Notes: generated by a model not told the origin, from the letters alone. Positions 19,857 to 28,512 are shown, numbered from the stretch's first letter. The stretch: 64,000 nucleotides of DNA from an uncultured Croceitalea sp. (GCA_947494805.1 CANLWK010000010.1:1-64000); one strand, 5' to 3'. Translations and numbers: made by a program.

Positions 19857-20729
19857 TTAGAGTGACAAATATAACTTTATTCTATCTATTTTGTTTATCG
19901 AAAATTCTGTGATGTTAAACAAATCTTCAAAAGAGCTAAAAGGCCCATGCTCATTTCGATAAGCAACAATTTTTGCCGCAAATCGTCTACCGAAATAGAC
20001 TAAACTTGATAACTCTTCAAATGAAGCGGTGTTCAAATTTATTTTTGGGACTTTGGGTACTTTTAAAACCTGAAATTTAGCCATTGTTCTGTCAGCAATC
20101 GTTTTATCTAGGCCATAAACATCATATAATTGTTCATTGACCAAAAATCCACCAAGTCTATCACGAAATTTGATTATTCTGACGGATAGCTTATCTCCAA
20201 TTCCTGAAATCGATCTTAAATCTTCGGCAGTAACCGAATTGATATCCTGAACTTTTGAAATCGTATTCTTGTCCGTTCTTACTTTCTTTTTTGAACTATC
20301 CGTAGCTGGGCTTTTCACCCAGTTCGGAAACTTAAAATAGGGTGAAATCTTTTTTAACAGCGAATCGGAAACACCGGTAATTTCTTGAAACCGTTCAACC
20401 GAATTGACATATTTGCCCAGCTCTCTAAAGGCATGCAACTTATCGATTTCTTCAGGAGACATCCCCAAAGTGTATCCTTTATAATCCGATATAAAATTGG
20501 GATTGAACGAGTAATTGGTAATAGCTTCCTCTTGCAGATTGCGTTGTCTTATGCTATCAATTGCAACTTGATGTTCGGTATTAAGCTTTAAGGTTGATGT
20601 ATCTTCATCAAACGAAGTTGTTTTGAAAAAAAAATACAGTCCTTGAAGGCAGACAATCAGAAGTAGTAAAAAGAAAATCCCACTTCGTTCTTGCTTATTA
20701 AAACGAAAGTAGGATTTCAAGTTTTTCAA
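19857..20729 (-). CDS. Membrane-anchored helix-hairpin-helix protein (ComEA-like domains)
   Basis: The 290-residue protein has one N-terminal membrane segment (residues about 17-35, GIFFLLLLIVCLQGLYFFF) and, in the outer part, three helix-hairpin-helix units: GYTLGMSPEEIDKLHAFREL, DINSVTAEDLRSISGIGDKL, and INLNTASFEELSSLVYFGRR. The latter two match the ComEA-type DNA-binding repeat. ComEA binds incoming DNA during natural transformation, but Bacteroidota contain several such proteins and no competence gene is adjacent here, so a DNA-uptake role is only possible. It lies 20 bases after the AGCS symporter. Confidence 0.82.
   Translation of the reverse strand: MKNLKSYFRFNKQERSGIFFLLLLIVCLQGLYFFFKTTSFDEDTSTLKLNTEHQVAIDSIRQRNLQEEAITNYSFNPNFISDYKGYTLGMSPEEIDKLHAFRELGKYVNSVERFQEITGVSDSLLKKISPYFKFPNWVKSPATDSSKKKVRTDKNTISKVQDINSVTAEDLRSISGIGDKLSVRIIKFRDRLGGFLVNEQLYDVYGLDKTIADRTMAKFQVLKVPKVPKINLNTASFEELSSLVYFGRRFAAKIVAYRNEHGPFSSFEDLFNITEFSINKIDRIKLYLSL
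19866..19873 (-). promoter_or_regulatory. Possible acyl-CoA dehydrogenase -7 box
   Basis: Minus strand TATATTTG lies inside the last codons of the helix-hairpin-helix gene, 19 bases before the acyl-CoA dehydrogenase ATG. No -33 element is evident. Confidence 0.35.
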
Positions 20730-20749
20730 TGAGAATAATGCTTTAAGTA

Positions 20750-22372
20750 CTACTTTTTGACAAAGGCCTTAATGTCGGCCACATACTTATTCATTTCCTC
20801 GCGCACCTTTGGAAACAAGAATAATAGTCCAACCATGTTTGGGAACACCAATGCCAGAATCATAGCGTCTGAGAATTTGATTACGGCATCTAGCGTGGCA
20901 GCCGCACCAATTACCACAAATAAAAGGAACAATACTTTGTATACAATATCAGCTGTTCTACCTCTACCGAACAAGTACTTCCATGATTGTAGACCATAAT
21001 ACGACCATGAAATCATGGTCGAGAAAGCAAAGAGTATAATTGCGATGGTCAATACATATCTAAACCCGGGAATAACAGAGTCATAAGCCATCGAGGTCAG
21101 ATCCACCCCGCCAACATAAGTCCCCGATTCGTTGATCAATACTGTACTGCCCACGGCATTTCCGTAATCAAAAGCACCTGCATCCATATTAAAGAAGATA
21201 ATGACCAAAGCGGTCATGGTACAGATGACCACGGTATCAATGAATGGTTCTAAAAGCGCAACAACACCTTCACTTGCTGGATATTTCGTTTTTACAGCTG
21301 AATGGGCAATTGCGGCAGAGCCTGCACCCGCTTCGTTAGAAAAGGCAGCTCTTTGAAACCCAACAATAATAACCCCAACGATACCACCTAGACCAGCTTC
21401 AGGAGAAAATGCGCCAGAGAAAATCATTCCGAAAGCATCACCAATATATTTAATATTGGCAAATATGATGACCAAAGATGCCAATACATATACGCCGGCC
21501 ATAAAAGGGACTATTTTTTCAGTGACACTTGCAATTTTTTTGATTCCACCAATAATTACAATTCCAACGAGAACAGCTAAAATGACACCAATAATGACTC
21601 CAGTAGCTCCACCTTCTAAACTCAACATGGTAGATAATTGAACAGCGGCCTGATTGGATTGAAATGCGTTACCGCCACCAAAAGAAGCTCCTACACACAA
21701 AATGGCAAAAATAATAGCAAGCACTTTACCCAAGCCGGCAAACCCACGTTCCTTCATACCTTTTGAAAGGTAATACATAGGCCCTCCGTACACAGTTCCA
21801 TCTGGACCAACATCTCTATATTTTACACCCAGCGTACATTCCACAAATTTTGTGGACATCCCTATCAAGCCACAAACAATCATCCAAAATGTTGCCCCCG
21901 GACCGCCAATGGCAATTGCAACGGCAACACCTGCAATATTACCTAGCCCAACAGTACCTGAAACAGCAGTCGCCAAAGCTTGAAAATGACTTACTTCACC
22001 TTCTTGGCTCTCATCTTTTATTGTATCAGGCAAATCACCATCAACAATGTTCACTTCTGCTTTCTCAACACCGTGATGGTCAAGCTCGTCGTACTTTCCA
22101 CGCACCGTGTTTATTGCCAATGGAAACTTGGTAATATTTGGAAACTTGAATATTATAGTGAAAAAGGTCGCTCCAACAATTAACAAAATCAATACAATCG
22201 GGAGATTATATCCGGCAATTGGTATAGGTGTTAAAATAAAACCTTCCCACCAAGTTGCAAAAGGCATAAAAGCATCATTCACTTTTTCGTCAAGTCCTTT
22301 CTCGGCAGCTTCCTGCGCAGAACTTATCAATGGTAACAACAGCATTAGAAATGAAAGAAGTCTATACTTCAT
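20750..22372 (-). CDS. Sodium:alanine symporter family (AGCS) transporter
   Basis: The 540-residue inner-membrane protein belongs to the AGCS family, which imports alanine or glycine with Na+ or H+. A signal-like N-terminus ending in SSAQEAAEK is followed by about ten hydrophobic helices. Family signatures include ALATAVSGTVGLGNIAGVAV (near residue 132), GPGATFWMIVCGLIGMSTKF and GFQRAAFSNEAGAGSAAIAH. It carries a longer N-terminal loop (HHGVEKAEVNIVDGDLPDTI) than proteobacterial homologs. The ion and substrate cannot be assigned from sequence. It heads a possible three-gene unit with the helix-hairpin-helix and acyl-CoA dehydrogenase genes. Confidence 0.92.
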   Translation of the reverse strand: MKYRLLSFLMLLLPLISSAQEAAEKGLDEKVNDAFMPFATWWEGFILTPIPIAGYNLPIVLILLIVGATFFTIIFKFPNITKFPLAINTVRGKYDELDHHGVEKAEVNIVDGDLPDTIKDESQEGEVSHFQALATAVSGTVGLGNIAGVAVAIAIGGPGATFWMIVCGLIGMSTKFVECTLGVKYRDVGPDGTVYGGPMYYLSKGMKERGFAGLGKVLAIIFAILCVGASFGGGNAFQSNQAAVQLSTMLSLEGGATGVIIGVILAVLVGIVIIGGIKKIASVTEKIVPFMAGVYVLASLVIIFANIKYIGDAFGMIFSGAFSPEAGLGGIVGVIIVGFQRAAFSNEAGAGSAAIAHSAVKTKYPASEGVVALLEPFIDTVVICTMTALVIIFFNMDAGAFDYGNAVGSTVLINESGTYVGGVDLTSMAYDSVIPGFRYVLTIAIILFAFSTMISWSYYGLQSWKYLFGRGRTADIVYKVLFLLFVVIGAAATLDAVIKFSDAMILALVFPNMVGLLFLFPKVREEMNKYVADIKAFVKK

Positions 22373-22458
22373 AATGGATTATTTGGTTATGTTAATTTGA
22401 TGTAAAGCCGACAATATCCTAAAAAAAATTAATGCAATCAAATTTATTGGTGGTTAAA

Positions 22459-23466
22459 CTAACCGATTTGAAACATTTGATTGAGCTTGTCAATTTGCTC
22501 AGGCCTACCGAGAACGATTACCTTTCCTTTGGGTTCAAGTTCTAAATCAGCTTCGGGGTTAATGATATAGCGACCGGTTGGTGTGATATAGCCTATTATG
22601 GTACAGCCTGTCTTGCGACGAAGGTCCAAATCTCGAATTGAACTACAGTTTTGCTGTGCCTGAAAGTCTTCAATTTCAACTTCTTCAAGATTGGTAGTAT
22701 GCTCTCCTTCGACCGAAAGCTTATCCATGAACGTCACTAAATCGGGCATGACAACCAATGACGCCATATGGTCCCCCCCTATCTTATCGGGCATAATAAC
22801 CTTATCGGCCCCAGCAAACTCCAACTTTTTTACTGAAGTCACTTGTGAAGCTCGACTAATAATGAACAATCTTTCATTCAATTGCCTAGCCGATAGCACT
22901 ACAAATAGGTTTACGGCATCATCTGGCAAAGCTGTTACGAGATATTGCGCCCTGTCGATACCGGCTTCTAACAGCACCTCGTCTTCATTGACATCTCCTT
23001 CAACAAATAATACATCTTCTTCATTGGCCTCAATAATCTCTTTGTCCTTCTCAATTACAACAAAGGGTTTATTGTACGCTTTAAGCTTTTCGGCAGCCTG
23101 ACGACCGTTTCGACCATAGCCGCAAACCACAACATGGTCTGACAAACTGTTTATTGTGTTTTTCACGCGTTTCTTTTTTAAAAGTTGTAATGAGTTTCTG
23201 CTCAGTATATATTCGGAAACCACTGATATGGCAAAACCAAAAATAAAGACACTACTGACAATCAAAAAAATAGTAAATATTTGTGCGCTGGCATCTAATG
23301 GACGAACTTCAGAAAAGCCCACCGTGGTAATCGTAATAATGGTCATGTAGATAGCTTCGACCCAAGTGTATTCTGCTACAAATTTATACCCCACTACACC
23401 GATGAAAAAAACCACCAGCATCAATGATAAGGCAATTGTGATTTTAGATTTAAACAATTTTAGCAT
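22459..23466 (-). CDS. Potassium channel with RCK (TrkA-N/TrkA-C) domains
   Basis: The 335-residue protein has two transmembrane helices flanking a pore (residues about 12-32 and 65-88), then a cytoplasmic RCK domain starting with the Rossmann motif VVVCGYGRNGRQAAEKL and a C-terminal TrkA-C domain (ending GRYIINPEADLELEPKGKVI). This is the MthK-like architecture of ligand-gated K+ channels. The selectivity filter reads TTVGFSE rather than the canonical TVGYGD. It is 2 bases downstream of a PspC gene and likely co-transcribed with it and the DUF2851 gene. Confidence 0.9.
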   Translation of the reverse strand: MLKLFKSKITIALSLMLVVFFIGVVGYKFVAEYTWVEAIYMTIITITTVGFSEVRPLDASAQIFTIFLIVSSVFIFGFAISVVSEYILSRNSLQLLKKKRVKNTINSLSDHVVVCGYGRNGRQAAEKLKAYNKPFVVIEKDKEIIEANEEDVLFVEGDVNEDEVLLEAGIDRAQYLVTALPDDAVNLFVVLSARQLNERLFIISRASQVTSVKKLEFAGADKVIMPDKIGGDHMASLVVMPDLVTFMDKLSVEGEHTTNLEEVEIEDFQAQQNCSSIRDLDLRRKTGCTIIGYITPTGRYIINPEADLELEPKGKVIVLGRPEQIDKLNQMFQIG

Positions 23467-23468
23467 GG

Positions 23469-23702
23469 TCAGAGGTCAAATACGGAAGTACGTTTAGTAT
23501 ATACGAGGTCTTTGATTCGCAACCAAAAGGCGATAAAGAGATAGAGGGCAAATCCAAAACCCAATGTTGCAAAGGTTAGATAAATGAAGGTAGTTCTAAC
23601 AACCCTTGCCCTAATACCCCATCGCTCAGCTATGCGGCGACATACTTCAAATCCCCTTTTTTGAAAATAATACAGCAAGTCATAAATCCAACGCATATCC
23701 AA
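23469..23702 (-). CDS. PspC-domain small membrane protein
   Basis: The 77-residue protein resembles the PspC domain: an amphipathic start with CRRIAERWGIRARVVRTTFI, then a hydrophobic span of about 22 residues (YLTFATLGFGFALYLFIAFW) and a short basic tail. PspC proteins act in envelope-stress signalling or toxin-antitoxin-like membrane protection in some bacteria; the role here is unproven. It lies 2 bases from both the DUF2851 gene upstream and the channel gene downstream, so the three are almost certainly an operon. Confidence 0.8.
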   Translation of the reverse strand: MDMRWIYDLLYYFQKRGFEVCRRIAERWGIRARVVRTTFIYLTFATLGFGFALYLFIAFWLRIKDLVYTKRTSVFDL

Positions 23703-23704
23703 AA

Positions 23705-24988
23705 TTAGCTATTCTTGTTCAATAGTGAAGCACCAATTTCACATTGCAGGCAGCGATTCTTTGAACAATAGTGATTATACAATTGTAACTTTGCCTGGCT
23801 CTCAAAGGCATCTAAGGTTTTTGGACCAATTGCATCAAAGGCTGAAATGATGGTGTTCTTTTCAACACTCAAACCTCTTATTAAATCTAACAACAACTCA
23901 TTGTTCACCAACCCTGTTTTGGTTGAATATGCAAATTTTAAGGGTAAAACCGCGTTTATGATCAAAAGATCGACAAAGCTTTTGGTCAGTTTCTTTTTAT
24001 AAGGTTTCGAGAGCTTGCCAAAGGTGTAATGTGTTGTCCAGTATTCACTAGCCGAAATATTGAAAACCCGATATATTTCATCAACAGTGGATGCTGTCAT
24101 GATCTTATTAAAAAGTCCCTCACAAGTTGCATAGAGTTGTGACAATTGTGATAACCGAATTGTCGGGAAACTGTTCGGACGAAGCCCAAAAAAACTTGGT
24201 TTTGTAACCTGTAGCTTCTCAAGCTGAAATTTGGCTTTTTGAAAGGTATACTCTTTCTGAAGAGTGGAGAGATAACCATCAACAGGTGATTCAAGGGTCA
24301 ACAGCCCACATTGCCCCATTAAAACACTTTCTAAAACAAGGGCATCATGTTTAAGTTTTCGTACCGTTGCAAAAGGCAATGAAGAAGATAGTTGCGTGTA
24401 AGCAGCACCGTTCACCTTTGAACCGAAACCCTTTAAAAGCATTGTGAACAAAACGGCTTCCCAATCATTTTCAGAATGTTGCAACAATTTGTAAACATCT
24501 TGGGCCTTTTGCTCTAATCTTTCAAAAAAAAGACGCTCTAACCAATGGTCAAATGCAAAGGTATCAAGAGTAGAAAAGTCTTTCTCACAATTGACAAACT
24601 TCTTCTTTGAATTATAAAGCAATAAACTGTATGCCTCTAAAAGTGAAATCGGAACAATATCTTTTAATTCTAAAGTAGGGATTTCAGTCCTGTCTTTCCG
24701 AAAAACGGCAACGTCATCTTCCCAAACAACATGAAGTATAACATTGTCGTAATTGATATCAACTTCATGGCCATGAGCATACCAATCGGAAGATTTTAAA
24801 TGCATTTCAACATTGCCCGCCCACAATTGACCATCTATTATAACTTTGGCGTTAAAAAAATCAGGACCTGCATGGTGGTTATGCAGCCCTCCGTCTTTAA
24901 CAATAATCTGCTTGCCTGATGATGTTTTCAGGTTGTTGAAAACCAGTTTGTTGGTCTTCCAAATGAAGTGTAATAAGTCCTCTTGCAT
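23705..24988 (-). CDS. DUF2851 family protein
   Basis: The 427-residue protein matches DUF2851, a family common in Bacteroidota. The conserved N-terminus contains LLHFIWKTNKLVFNNLKTSS, HNHHAGPDFFNAKV, GNVEMHLKSSDWYAHGHEVD and YDNVILHVVWEDD; the His/Asp/Glu-rich pattern suggests metal binding or hydrolase chemistry, but no function is established to my knowledge. A Cys cluster lies near the C-terminus (HYCSKNRCLQCEIG), reminiscent of a small metal site. It is the first gene of a tight unit with PspC and the K+ channel. Confidence 0.85.
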   Translation of the reverse strand: MQEDLLHFIWKTNKLVFNNLKTSSGKQIIVKDGGLHNHHAGPDFFNAKVIIDGQLWAGNVEMHLKSSDWYAHGHEVDINYDNVILHVVWEDDVAVFRKDRTEIPTLELKDIVPISLLEAYSLLLYNSKKKFVNCEKDFSTLDTFAFDHWLERLFFERLEQKAQDVYKLLQHSENDWEAVLFTMLLKGFGSKVNGAAYTQLSSSLPFATVRKLKHDALVLESVLMGQCGLLTLESPVDGYLSTLQKEYTFQKAKFQLEKLQVTKPSFFGLRPNSFPTIRLSQLSQLYATCEGLFNKIMTASTVDEIYRVFNISASEYWTTHYTFGKLSKPYKKKLTKSFVDLLIINAVLPLKFAYSTKTGLVNNELLLDLIRGLSVEKNTIISAFDAIGPKTLDAFESQAKLQLYNHYCSKNRCLQCEIGASLLNKNS

Positions 24989-25026
24989 TAAAATGGTTAG
25001 TGTTTAAAGCAATACTGGCTGCAATA

Positions 25027-25335
25027 CTATTGGGCTACTTCACCATCCCAATTCATAAAGCCCCCTTCAAGATTATACGCATTTTCAATACCAATACTGT
25101 TCATGATAGCACAGGCCTGACCACTCCTGTTGCCCGAACGACAGTAGACATAGTAGTTTTTTGACTTATCCAGTTCTTGAATTTGATCCATAAACCCTTG
25201 GCCTAAATAGATATCTATATTGGTTGAATCCGGAATATACCCTTCTTCAATTTCTTCTGGTGTACGCACATCCAAAACAAAAGCGTTGTCATCGTTTTTG
25301 AGCTGTTCTGCCCATTCTTCTTGGCTTAAATCCAT
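25027..25335 (-). CDS. Rhodanese-like domain protein
   Basis: The 102-residue single-domain protein has the rhodanese signature: LDVRTPEEIEEGYIPDSTNI near residues 21-40 and the active-site loop VYCRSGNRSG with Cys65. Such proteins carry sulfane sulfur as a persulfide. No signal peptide is seen, so it is cytoplasmic. It is separated from the upstream redoxin gene by a terminator and so forms its own transcript or is read from within the spacer. Confidence 0.92.
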   Translation of the reverse strand: MDLSQEEWAEQLKNDDNAFVLDVRTPEEIEEGYIPDSTNIDIYLGQGFMDQIQELDKSKNYYVYCRSGNRSGQACAIMNSIGIENAYNLEGGFMNWDGEVAQ

Positions 25336-25361
25336 TGGTATATTTTTAGATTTGTAAAAAT

Positions 25362-25387
25362 AAAAAAGTCCGAGGTAAACCCCGGAC
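25362..25387 (-). terminator. Terminator after the thioredoxin-family gene
   Basis: Minus strand GTCCGGGG-TTTA-CCTCGGAC (25387-25368, one G-U pair) is followed by TTTTTTATTTTTA. It lies 22 bases after the stop of the upstream redoxin gene. Confidence 0.85.
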
Positions 25388-25409
25388 CTCTATTAATATT
25401 ATTTCAGTT

Positions 25410-26027
25410 CTATATCTTAATAGAGCAACCTATAGCTTTTGTAACGGTCACTCCAATTTCTTTGCCCGCCAACATTGCATCGACCGCATCTTCAACATAT
25501 CTGTCCTCTACTTGTGAAGCATCTTGGTAATTGTCATCTATAGCTCCAATATAGCGAACCATATTGCCACTTTTTGTGCTTTCAAGTAAATACACGTGCG
25601 GAGTACGCTGCGCACCATATTGGGGATAAATCTTTTGACCATCATCCAACAGGTAAGGAAAGTTGAATCCCTTCTCAGCAGCCCTTTTTTTCATGGCTTC
25701 AAAACTATCACCGGGTTTTGCTACTGGATTATTGGGGTTGATAGCAATCACCGGAACACCTTTCGACTTATACTTTGCATCCAAAGCTATAATACGGTCT
25801 TCATAGGCCACCGCATACGGACAGGTATTACAGGTAAAAATTACCAGAAAACCCCTTGCTGTTTCAAAGTCTGATAAAGAGACCATATTACCATCGACAT
25901 TCTTTAATGAGAAATCAGTTGCAATGTCACCGATATCATACCCAGAAGGTCGAATTTTGTCTTTTGGTGCAAAAGCAACACAAATCATGAATGCCACTAG
26001 AACACCAAATGTTTTATTTACTTTCAT
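25410..26027 (-). CDS. Secreted thioredoxin-family (AhpC/TSA-like) protein
   Basis: The 205-residue protein has a signal peptide (MKVNKTFGVLVAFMICVAFA) and a redoxin fold: DFSLKNVDGNMVSLSDFETA, then IFTCNTCPYAVAYEDRI, where CNTC is at the CXXC position, and GVPVIAINPNNP. Homologs are annotated as thioredoxin-family or AhpC/TSA proteins of the periplasm; substrate unknown. It is 6 bases downstream of another thioredoxin-fold gene, so the two probably form an envelope redox operon. Confidence 0.88.
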   Translation of the reverse strand: MKVNKTFGVLVAFMICVAFAPKDKIRPSGYDIGDIATDFSLKNVDGNMVSLSDFETARGFLVIFTCNTCPYAVAYEDRIIALDAKYKSKGVPVIAINPNNPVAKPGDSFEAMKKRAAEKGFNFPYLLDDGQKIYPQYGAQRTPHVYLLESTKSGNMVRYIGAIDDNYQDASQVEDRYVEDAVDAMLAGKEIGVTVTKAIGCSIKI

Positions 26028-26033
26028 AATAAT

Positions 26034-26582
26034 TTAGTTTAGAAACTTTTCGAGTTCATTATTTAGCTCATCATATGTGAAACCGTGGGGATAAAATATT
26101 CGCTTGTTCTGGTTATAAATCAAAGTGGCCGGTATACCCCCTTGCCAATCTTCATTGATTTTGGGTATCCAATCATTCATTTTTGGATCGTCTAAAATGA
26201 CAACTTCACCTTGTAGATTTTTTTTATTTACAAAAGGAACCAATCGCTTATGCCACATCGAGGGCATATCTAGACTGACCAAAATCATTTCAACACCGTT
26301 TGATTTTTGCTCGGCATAGGTTTTCTCAAAATCGGGCAACTCTTCAATACAAGGTTTGCACCAAGTAGCCCAGAAATTAACAATATAGGTCTTACCATCT
26401 TCACGGTGCAACAAAGGTTTAAGCTCTTCATAGTTATAAATGGAAAATGGAATTTCTTCGGTCTCCTTAATATCATCTTTGATGGCCATGACCGCAACCG
26501 GTTTATCGGCGTTCTCTTTTGTTTTGGAATTACATCCTACAAAAAAAACCATTAAGAACATGGTGAACCCTATGCGTATCAT
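26034..26582 (-). CDS. TlpA-like thioredoxin lipoprotein
   Basis: The 182-residue product starts with a lipoprotein signal (MIRIGFTMFLMVFFVGCNSK, Cys17) and contains a thioredoxin active site in FWATWCKPCIEELPDF. TlpA/ResA-like proteins reduce disulfides in the periplasm, for example in cytochrome c maturation. The residues after the lipid Cys (NSKTKENADK) lack an acidic cluster, so it is expected to face the periplasm rather than the cell surface. It precedes the redoxin gene. Confidence 0.88.
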   Translation of the reverse strand: MIRIGFTMFLMVFFVGCNSKTKENADKPVAVMAIKDDIKETEEIPFSIYNYEELKPLLHREDGKTYIVNFWATWCKPCIEELPDFEKTYAEQKSNGVEMILVSLDMPSMWHKRLVPFVNKKNLQGEVVILDDPKMNDWIPKINEDWQGGIPATLIYNQNKRIFYPHGFTYDELNNELEKFLN

Positions 26583-26659
26583 CGTGAGGTATTTACGTCC
26601 CTAAATTAGCCAATGAAAAAAAGAGGGATTCATTTTTAACAAAAAATTAGCGGTCGAAC

Positions 26660-26714
26660 TTTGTTTTGGAATCAAAAACAAATATACATTTGTATATACA
26701 ATTGTTGTAACAAC
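26660..26714 (+). promoter_or_regulatory. marR promoter with overlapping inverted repeats (likely operator)
   Basis: TTTG (26660-26663), 21 bases, TACATTTG (26685-26692) match the -33/-7 consensus. ACAAAT-ATAC-ATTTGT (26678-26693), a perfect inverted repeat, overlaps the -7 box; ACAATTGT (26698-26705) and GTTG-TAA-CAAC (26704-26714) follow up to the ATG. MarR proteins bind such palindromes and often repress themselves. Confidence 0.6.
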
Positions 26715-27161
26715 ATGAATGTAGAGCAAATTATAAAAACGAATAAGCAGATTCCATTACCGACAAGGACAATAATACATCTTTCGCTGGTCAACAATAA
26801 GCTTAATGAGGTGATGACCAATACCCTAAAGCCTTTTGAAGTTTCTTTACAGCAATTTAATGTCTTGCGGATTCTTCGCGGTCAGAAGGGCGATCCAGCG
26901 AATCTATCAACTTTAAATGAGCGCATGGTTTCAAAAATGAGCAACACAACACGTTTGGTAGACAAACTATTGACCAAAGGCTATGTTAAACGCGCCATCT
27001 GCGAAAGCAATAGGCGCAAGATTGAAATATTCATAACCGAAAAAGGTAGTAAGGCCCTGGAACAAATGGACGTTGCCATGGAAAAATCTGAAATACAGGC
27101 AATTCAAAATTTTACTGAAAAAGAATTAAAAGAGTTAAATCACTTATTAGACAAATTTTAA
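26715..27161 (+). CDS. MarR family transcriptional regulator
   Basis: The 148-residue product is a winged-helix MarR regulator: helix-rich N-terminus (IHLSLVNNKLNEVMTNTLKPFEVSLQQ is the dimer region followed by FNVLRILRGQKG), recognition helix with MSNTTRLVDKLLTKGYVKR, and wing CESNRRKIEIFITEKG. The ATG at 26715 is preferred over an in-frame ATG at 26661 because the latter precedes the promoter and operator sequences. The next gene, a nitroreductase, begins one base after the stop, so this pair is a regulator-enzyme operon; the inducer may be an electrophile or quinone-like compound (inference). Confidence 0.9.
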   Translation: MNVEQIIKTNKQIPLPTRTIIHLSLVNNKLNEVMTNTLKPFEVSLQQFNVLRILRGQKGDPANLSTLNERMVSKMSNTTRLVDKLLTKGYVKRAICESNRRKIEIFITEKGSKALEQMDVAMEKSEIQAIQNFTEKELKELNHLLDKF

Positions 27162-27162
27162 A

Positions 27163-27795
27163 ATGAACAGTATTCTTGAACATAGAACTTGGCGTTATGC
27201 CACTAAAAAATTCGATGACAGCAAAACGATTTCTGATGAAGATTTAGAGGTTTTGCTCGAGGCCGCACGGTTGAGTGCATCGTCATATGGACTTCAACCC
27301 TATCACCTTTTTGTCATTACAGATAAAGAAGTTCGCGAAAAACTAAAACCAGTCTCTTGGGGGCAGTCTCAAATCACCGATGCTTCCCACGTTTTGGTTT
27401 TTGCCAATAAAACAGACTTTGATGGCGGGCTTATTGATAGTTATCTATCAAATGTATCGCAGACAAGAGGTATACCAATGGATGGTTTAAAAGGATATGG
27501 TGATTTTATGAAATCAAAGCTTTTAGACTTGCCAACAACCATAAAAGAAGTTTGGACAGCAAAACAAGTATATATTGCCTTGGGAAATGTAATGCAAGCG
27601 GCGGCAGAGCTCAAAATCGATACTTGTCCCATGGAAGGCTTTGAACCTGAAAAGTATAATGAGATTTTAGGTCTGCACCGTAAAAACCTAAACGCCTCGG
27701 TTGTGCTGCCCATAGGTTACCGTTCGCAAGACGATGACACACAACATTATGCAAAAGTGCGTCAATCTAAAGAAGAATTTTTCACACATATTTAA
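27163..27795 (+). CDS. NAD(P)H-dependent nitroreductase-family oxidoreductase
   Basis: The 210-residue protein has the nitroreductase FMN-binding pattern: HRTWRYATKKFDDSKTISDE near the N-terminus (Arg at the FMN phosphate position), LLEAARLSASSYGLQPYHLF, and ALGNVMQAAAELKIDTCPME followed by GFEPEKYNEILGL. It resembles the NfsB/FRase I group, which reduces nitroaromatics or flavins. Its tight coupling to the MarR gene suggests induction by a toxic aromatic or oxidised compound. Confidence 0.9.
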   Translation: MNSILEHRTWRYATKKFDDSKTISDEDLEVLLEAARLSASSYGLQPYHLFVITDKEVREKLKPVSWGQSQITDASHVLVFANKTDFDGGLIDSYLSNVSQTRGIPMDGLKGYGDFMKSKLLDLPTTIKEVWTAKQVYIALGNVMQAAAELKIDTCPMEGFEPEKYNEILGLHRKNLNASVVLPIGYRSQDDDTQHYAKVRQSKEEFFTHI

Positions 27796-27828
27796 ATTAT
27801 AAACTAGTAAACAAAATCTATTACAATC

Positions 27829-28404
27829 ATGAAAAAGAACATTTTAAGCCTAGCATTCGCTGTAGTATTTGGAGCAACTGCCATAGCAGGTCCAATTGAC
27901 GGAGATAAGAAAGCCGTGAACACCGAAAAAAGTACCGTGACTTGGAAAGCCTATAAGGTAACAGGTTCACATACGGGGACGATAAGTTTAAAATCTGGTG
28001 CATTGGAGTTTGACGGCGAAAAATTGACCGGTGGAGAATTTGTAGTCGATATGACCACAATCAACACCACAGATCTAGAAGGGGATTATAAGGCCAAGCT
28101 AGATGGACATCTACATTCTGACGATTTTTTCTCTACAGCTTCCAATCCAACTTCAAACCTAGTTTTCACAAAAGTGAAGTCCTCAGGAAAAAACTCTTAT
28201 AAAGTAACCGGTAACCTTACCATAAAGGGTATTACAAAGCCAGTAACCTTTGACGTCTCTATTTACGGGAGCAAGGCCACGGCCACCATGAAGGTCGATA
28301 GGGCGCAATACAATGTAAAGTACGGTTCAGGAAGTTTCTTTGACAACTTAGGTGATAAGACCATCTATGATGAGTTTGATCTTGTGGTCGACCTAGAGTT
28401 TTAG
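27829..28404 (+). CDS. YceI family periplasmic protein
   Basis: The 191-residue protein begins with a signal peptide (MKKNILSLAFAVVFGATAIA) and is a YceI lipocalin-like barrel that binds isoprenoid or other amphiphilic lipids: VDMTTINTTDLEGDYKAKLD, GHLHSDDFFSTASNP and GNLTIKGITKPVTFDV are hallmark segments. It is 33 bases after the nitroreductase and ends in a strong terminator, so it may be the third member of the marR unit, a common flavobacterial MarR-nitroreductase-YceI grouping. Confidence 0.93.
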   Translation: MKKNILSLAFAVVFGATAIAGPIDGDKKAVNTEKSTVTWKAYKVTGSHTGTISLKSGALEFDGEKLTGGEFVVDMTTINTTDLEGDYKAKLDGHLHSDDFFSTASNPTSNLVFTKVKSSGKNSYKVTGNLTIKGITKPVTFDVSIYGSKATATMKVDRAQYNVKYGSGSFFDNLGDKTIYDEFDLVVDLEF

Positions 28405-28425
28405 TAAAAATCGAATGAAAAAGAA

Positions 28426-28467
28426 GTGATAAATATCCTGCCCGTGGGCGGGATATTTTTTTATCAC
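28426..28467 (+). terminator. Terminator of the marR-nitroreductase-yceI unit
   Basis: ATATCCTGCC-CGTG-GGCGGGATAT (28433-28456, one T-G pair) is followed by TTTTTTT; flanking GTGATAA/TTATCAC extends the stem. It separates the unit from the trp promoter. Confidence 0.9.
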
Positions 28468-28476
28468 ACATCTTTG

Positions 28477-28507
28477 TTTGAAAGTTTCAAATACATTTCT
28501 ATATTTG
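28477..28507 (+). promoter_or_regulatory. trp operon promoter
   Basis: TTTG (28477-28480), exactly 19 bases, TATATTTG (28500-28507), a perfect match to the Bacteroidota -33/-7 consensus. Transcription should begin around 28510-28514, at or next to the ATG of the leader peptide (28513). Confidence 0.75.
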
Positions 28508-28512
28508 AACCT

